Assembly (NCBI GenBank): GCA_973895155.1 | Contig: OZ316895.1 | Location: 10,230,001-10,294,000 of the forward strand | DNA from: Marsupella aquatica | Taxonomy: Eukaryota; Marchantiophyta | Direction: 5' to 3' | DNA length: 64,000 nucleotides | Part shown: piece after piece, positions 61,600 to 64,000 of the stretch | Layout: the number at the start of each line of letters is the position of its first letter | How positions within the stretch are numbered: the stretch's first letter is position 1 | Translations under genes and position numbers: made by a program | Notes under the pieces: generated by a model | What the model saw: only the letters and a program-made list of their open reading frames with translations | What the model was told of the DNA's origin: nothing | Databases searched by the model: none

Positions 61600-63430
61600 T
61601 GTGTAGTGAACAATGCTCTGACTTAAGCAATACCCACTGACATTGTTGGAGAGATTCAGATTGGTGCATGGAAATCAATCTTGGAACCCTGGTCCCCTTA
61701 TCACAGTACATTCATGGCCCAATTGGAGACTTCATGAGAACAAATGATACTCTCTCTATCAGAAAAATTGGAATTGCGGCTAGATAAAATTAGGAAGAGT
61801 GCAGGGTCCCTTGTTGCCAGAGTCACAGTTGTCAATCACCTTGCTGTGAGTACTCTCTAGTTTATGTTGATAGTGTGGACAGGGCAACAATGCGCTATGA
61901 TGTCCTTCAAAAGAAGATTACCGCCTTCATATGGGCGGGGAAGAATGAAAAGGCTACACCTAGGGTTAATTTTGCTATCATAAATAGACCAAAGAAATTT
62001 GGTGGACTTGGTTTGATCTCCCTTGCTGCACAGGTTTGGGCGCTCACTGGAAATTTCATAATCTGGGCCCTGGCCAAGGAGGACCACCCCTATGGCGCAT
62101 ACTTTAGTACAAAATCAAGATGCTTTCGAAGCAAAAATGGGGAACCGGGGACTTCTCCTAGGTGGTCTCACAGTGCCATACACTACCTAAGGATGGATCA
62201 CAACTTTGGTGCAACATCCGTAATGGTTGGAATGTGATCAAGAAGAATCTCAGACATACAGCTCCTCCACTTGGAGGGGTGACTATATCTCCCCCTCTGG
62301 ATACCTCATCTCAATCATATCCAACCCAACCAGGCTAAGATTTCATGAAACCCTAAGATAAGGATCTTTAGGGCAGGGTTTGTGTACATGAAGGACGTGC
62401 TAGGAGTCGGTGGCGAGTTCCTAAGGTGGGAGGATGATCCAAACAGGCTGCTACCGGGCAACTGCGCCCATGCATACAGGAAATTGATTGGGAGTTTGGT
62501 TAGTGTACCCAAACTTCACTAGAATCCCAAGCAACCGATCCCAATGTTCATGGAAGCAAAGCTTCCCTGTGGAGCCCTATTCATCTGAGAATTCAAGGTA
62601 CAATGCAATGCAATCACATCATGTTGGTACCAGTTCTATGACAATTCCACACCAGTCATAACATTCAAGGCCATGAATGGGATCCTGCAAAAGATTGCTA
62701 CCTCAGCCCCCTCCCCCATTGGACACTACCTTACACCGTGTTGTGACCAGATCCCACAGGACCACTGTCCCCCATCACTTGTGCATCGGTAGAACGACCA
62801 ATCATTTGGCTTCGCTGCTCCAATATGAATGGAAGGACGGAACACCGGTCTTGGGGACTAACACTACTCATCTTAGGGAGATCCAAGGTCCACTTAGGAC
62901 AACAACTCACAATAGTAAGGAAGTGGGAAATTCAATTGAATTGGATCCCCAACTTGAAGATGTTGTGGGCCAATACCTGGATTCCTTATAGGGCTGCAAA
63001 TGAGAATTGTCTCTTATGGCAATTGATTGATAGGATACCAGCTACACATCACTGGCGCCTAACAACTCTACCACCAATGGATCCCGATACCTGGTCACGA
63101 GGTGTAATCTTAATCAGCACAAAGACCTAGTTCATTGCGTCTGGAGTCGTCCCGTCTCAGAATCAGTCTGGTCTTGGGTCCAATACATTCTACAGAGGGC
63201 GGTAGCCACTAGCAACAGAATCCAACTTCAACCGGCACACATTTTTGTTGGGGCTCCTTTGCTTGAGTTCTGGGATGTACCAGGGAAATTATGGCATACC
63301 CTTCGGGCCATTATTTGCTGGTACATTTGGAAGGACCGTAGCTCCCACTGCATCAAACTTACTAGATCGAAGGCCCGAACAGTAATTCAGACGACTTGGC
63401 ATCGCCTCAGCATGTACCTCCATTGAGATT
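61600..63430 (+). mobile_element. 5'-truncated, frameshifted LINE (non-LTR retrotransposon)
   Basis: Readable in broken frames: LEKLELRLDKIRKSAGSL (about 61765), the thumb-region signature KKITAFIWAGKNEKATPRV and PKKFGGLGLISLAAQVWAL (about 61910-62045), and further on the reverse-transcriptase zinc-binding (zf-RVT) domain: NCLLWQLIDRIPATHHWR (about 63003), then after a frame change HCVWSRPVSESVWSW (about 63130) and a tail ending at a stop near 63425. The palm domain and endonuclease are missing and several shifts occur, so it is an inactive fragment. No clear poly(A) or target-site duplication is seen. Confidence 0.85.
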
Positions 63431-64000
63431 GGTGCAATCACAAGTCCAGAATTCAGTCTAGCAAGTCCTCTTTTGCAGAGGCCCTCAATGACATGTTCGT
63501 AACTACGGGACCCGGGCTGGGCTGTGGGATTTCAATGAGGAGATACTCCAAGTGCCACCAGTCCCCCCCCGACCACCATGAATCCCCTATGTGTTCAGGT
63601 TGAGGAGCTATATATGTTGCAGGTTAGGCCAATAGTGTTTAGCAACTCTATCACGGATCCACTGATGGGTACTATAGCAAGGTGATAAAGAGATAAATGA
63701 CTATTTACTCCTTAACAACTCGATTTCGTTCCGGTTAGGAGTGGATGAGATCAAAAAGACCAAATTAACATAATTTGAGAAGTTTTCACCAACATTCTCT
63801 AGGTTGGAGAGATTTATAATGATCTTCTTAACATAAGTGTTTAACCACAACTCAAGTGGGTAATCCTTAGGATTCACAGTGCAATAATAAAAACTAGAAT
63901 TAACAAAGATTAAAACTAAAGGGAGAGTAGATAGGAGGTTTCAAATGCAAGGGAATTGAATTTCTGACCATCATCACTCCTTCAATAAGGATTATGGCCT
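63431..64000. other. Intergenic end of window, nothing recognised
   Basis: Sequence after the LINE fragment, perhaps including its 3' UTR. No gene or repeat is recognised. Confidence 0.35.

Noticed and set aside
1-64000. CRISPR arrays, bacterial operons, rRNA or tRNA genes
   Set aside because: The window is clearly eukaryotic nuclear DNA; the repeats seen are tandem minisatellites or transposon parts, and I found no cloverleaf or rRNA sequence by eye.

Overview
This is nuclear DNA from a land plant. Genes are split by short GT-AG introns, lie far apart, and are mixed with decayed LTR and LINE retrotransposons and many local tandem duplications. A gene for a probable axonemal (dynein regulatory complex) IQ-motif protein suggests a lineage with flagellated sperm (bryophyte, lycophyte, fern, or cycad/Ginkgo) rather than a flowering plant or conifer. 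I cannot name the species.

Layout. On the minus strand at 3.4-15.0 kb (5' UTR to about 15.95 kb) is a 15-exon gene for translation initiation factor eIF4G, 2,658 residues long. Its C-terminus carries a W2/third-HEAT-like module after MA3. At 16.1-19.1 kb there is no gene, but a three-copy tandem repeat and a CpG-rich island. On the plus strand at 19.1-24.2 kb is a 12-exon DRC10/IQCD-like gene (456 aa). At 28.6-36.3 kb, plus strand, are unrecognised exons whose phases mostly join, and between them a small ORF for a secreted acidic protein with a peptide-hormone-like C-terminus. At 36.3-41.2 kb there are mainly duplicated sequences and one orphan exon. On the minus strand at 41.2-43.5 kb a BolA-family gene lies directly downstream of a trihelix (SANT-like) transcription-factor gene. 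On the minus strand at 50.2-54.75 kb is a six-exon LHP1/TFL2-type chromodomain protein (1,037 aa).

The rest is retrotransposon-derived or empty: two related solo LTRs (45.57-45.92 and 60.66-61.00 kb) with target-site duplications, a decayed Copia RT/RNase H segment (57.3-58.3 kb), and a 5'-truncated, frameshifted LINE (61.6-63.4 kb).

The genes do not form a pathway. They are independent housekeeping, chromatin, redox and motility genes. All protein reconstructions rest on splice junctions read by eye. The strongest support is that the eIF4G (7,977 nt), LHP1 (3,114 nt), DRC10-like (1,371 nt) and BolA (297 nt) models each join into one uninterrupted frame ending at a stop.
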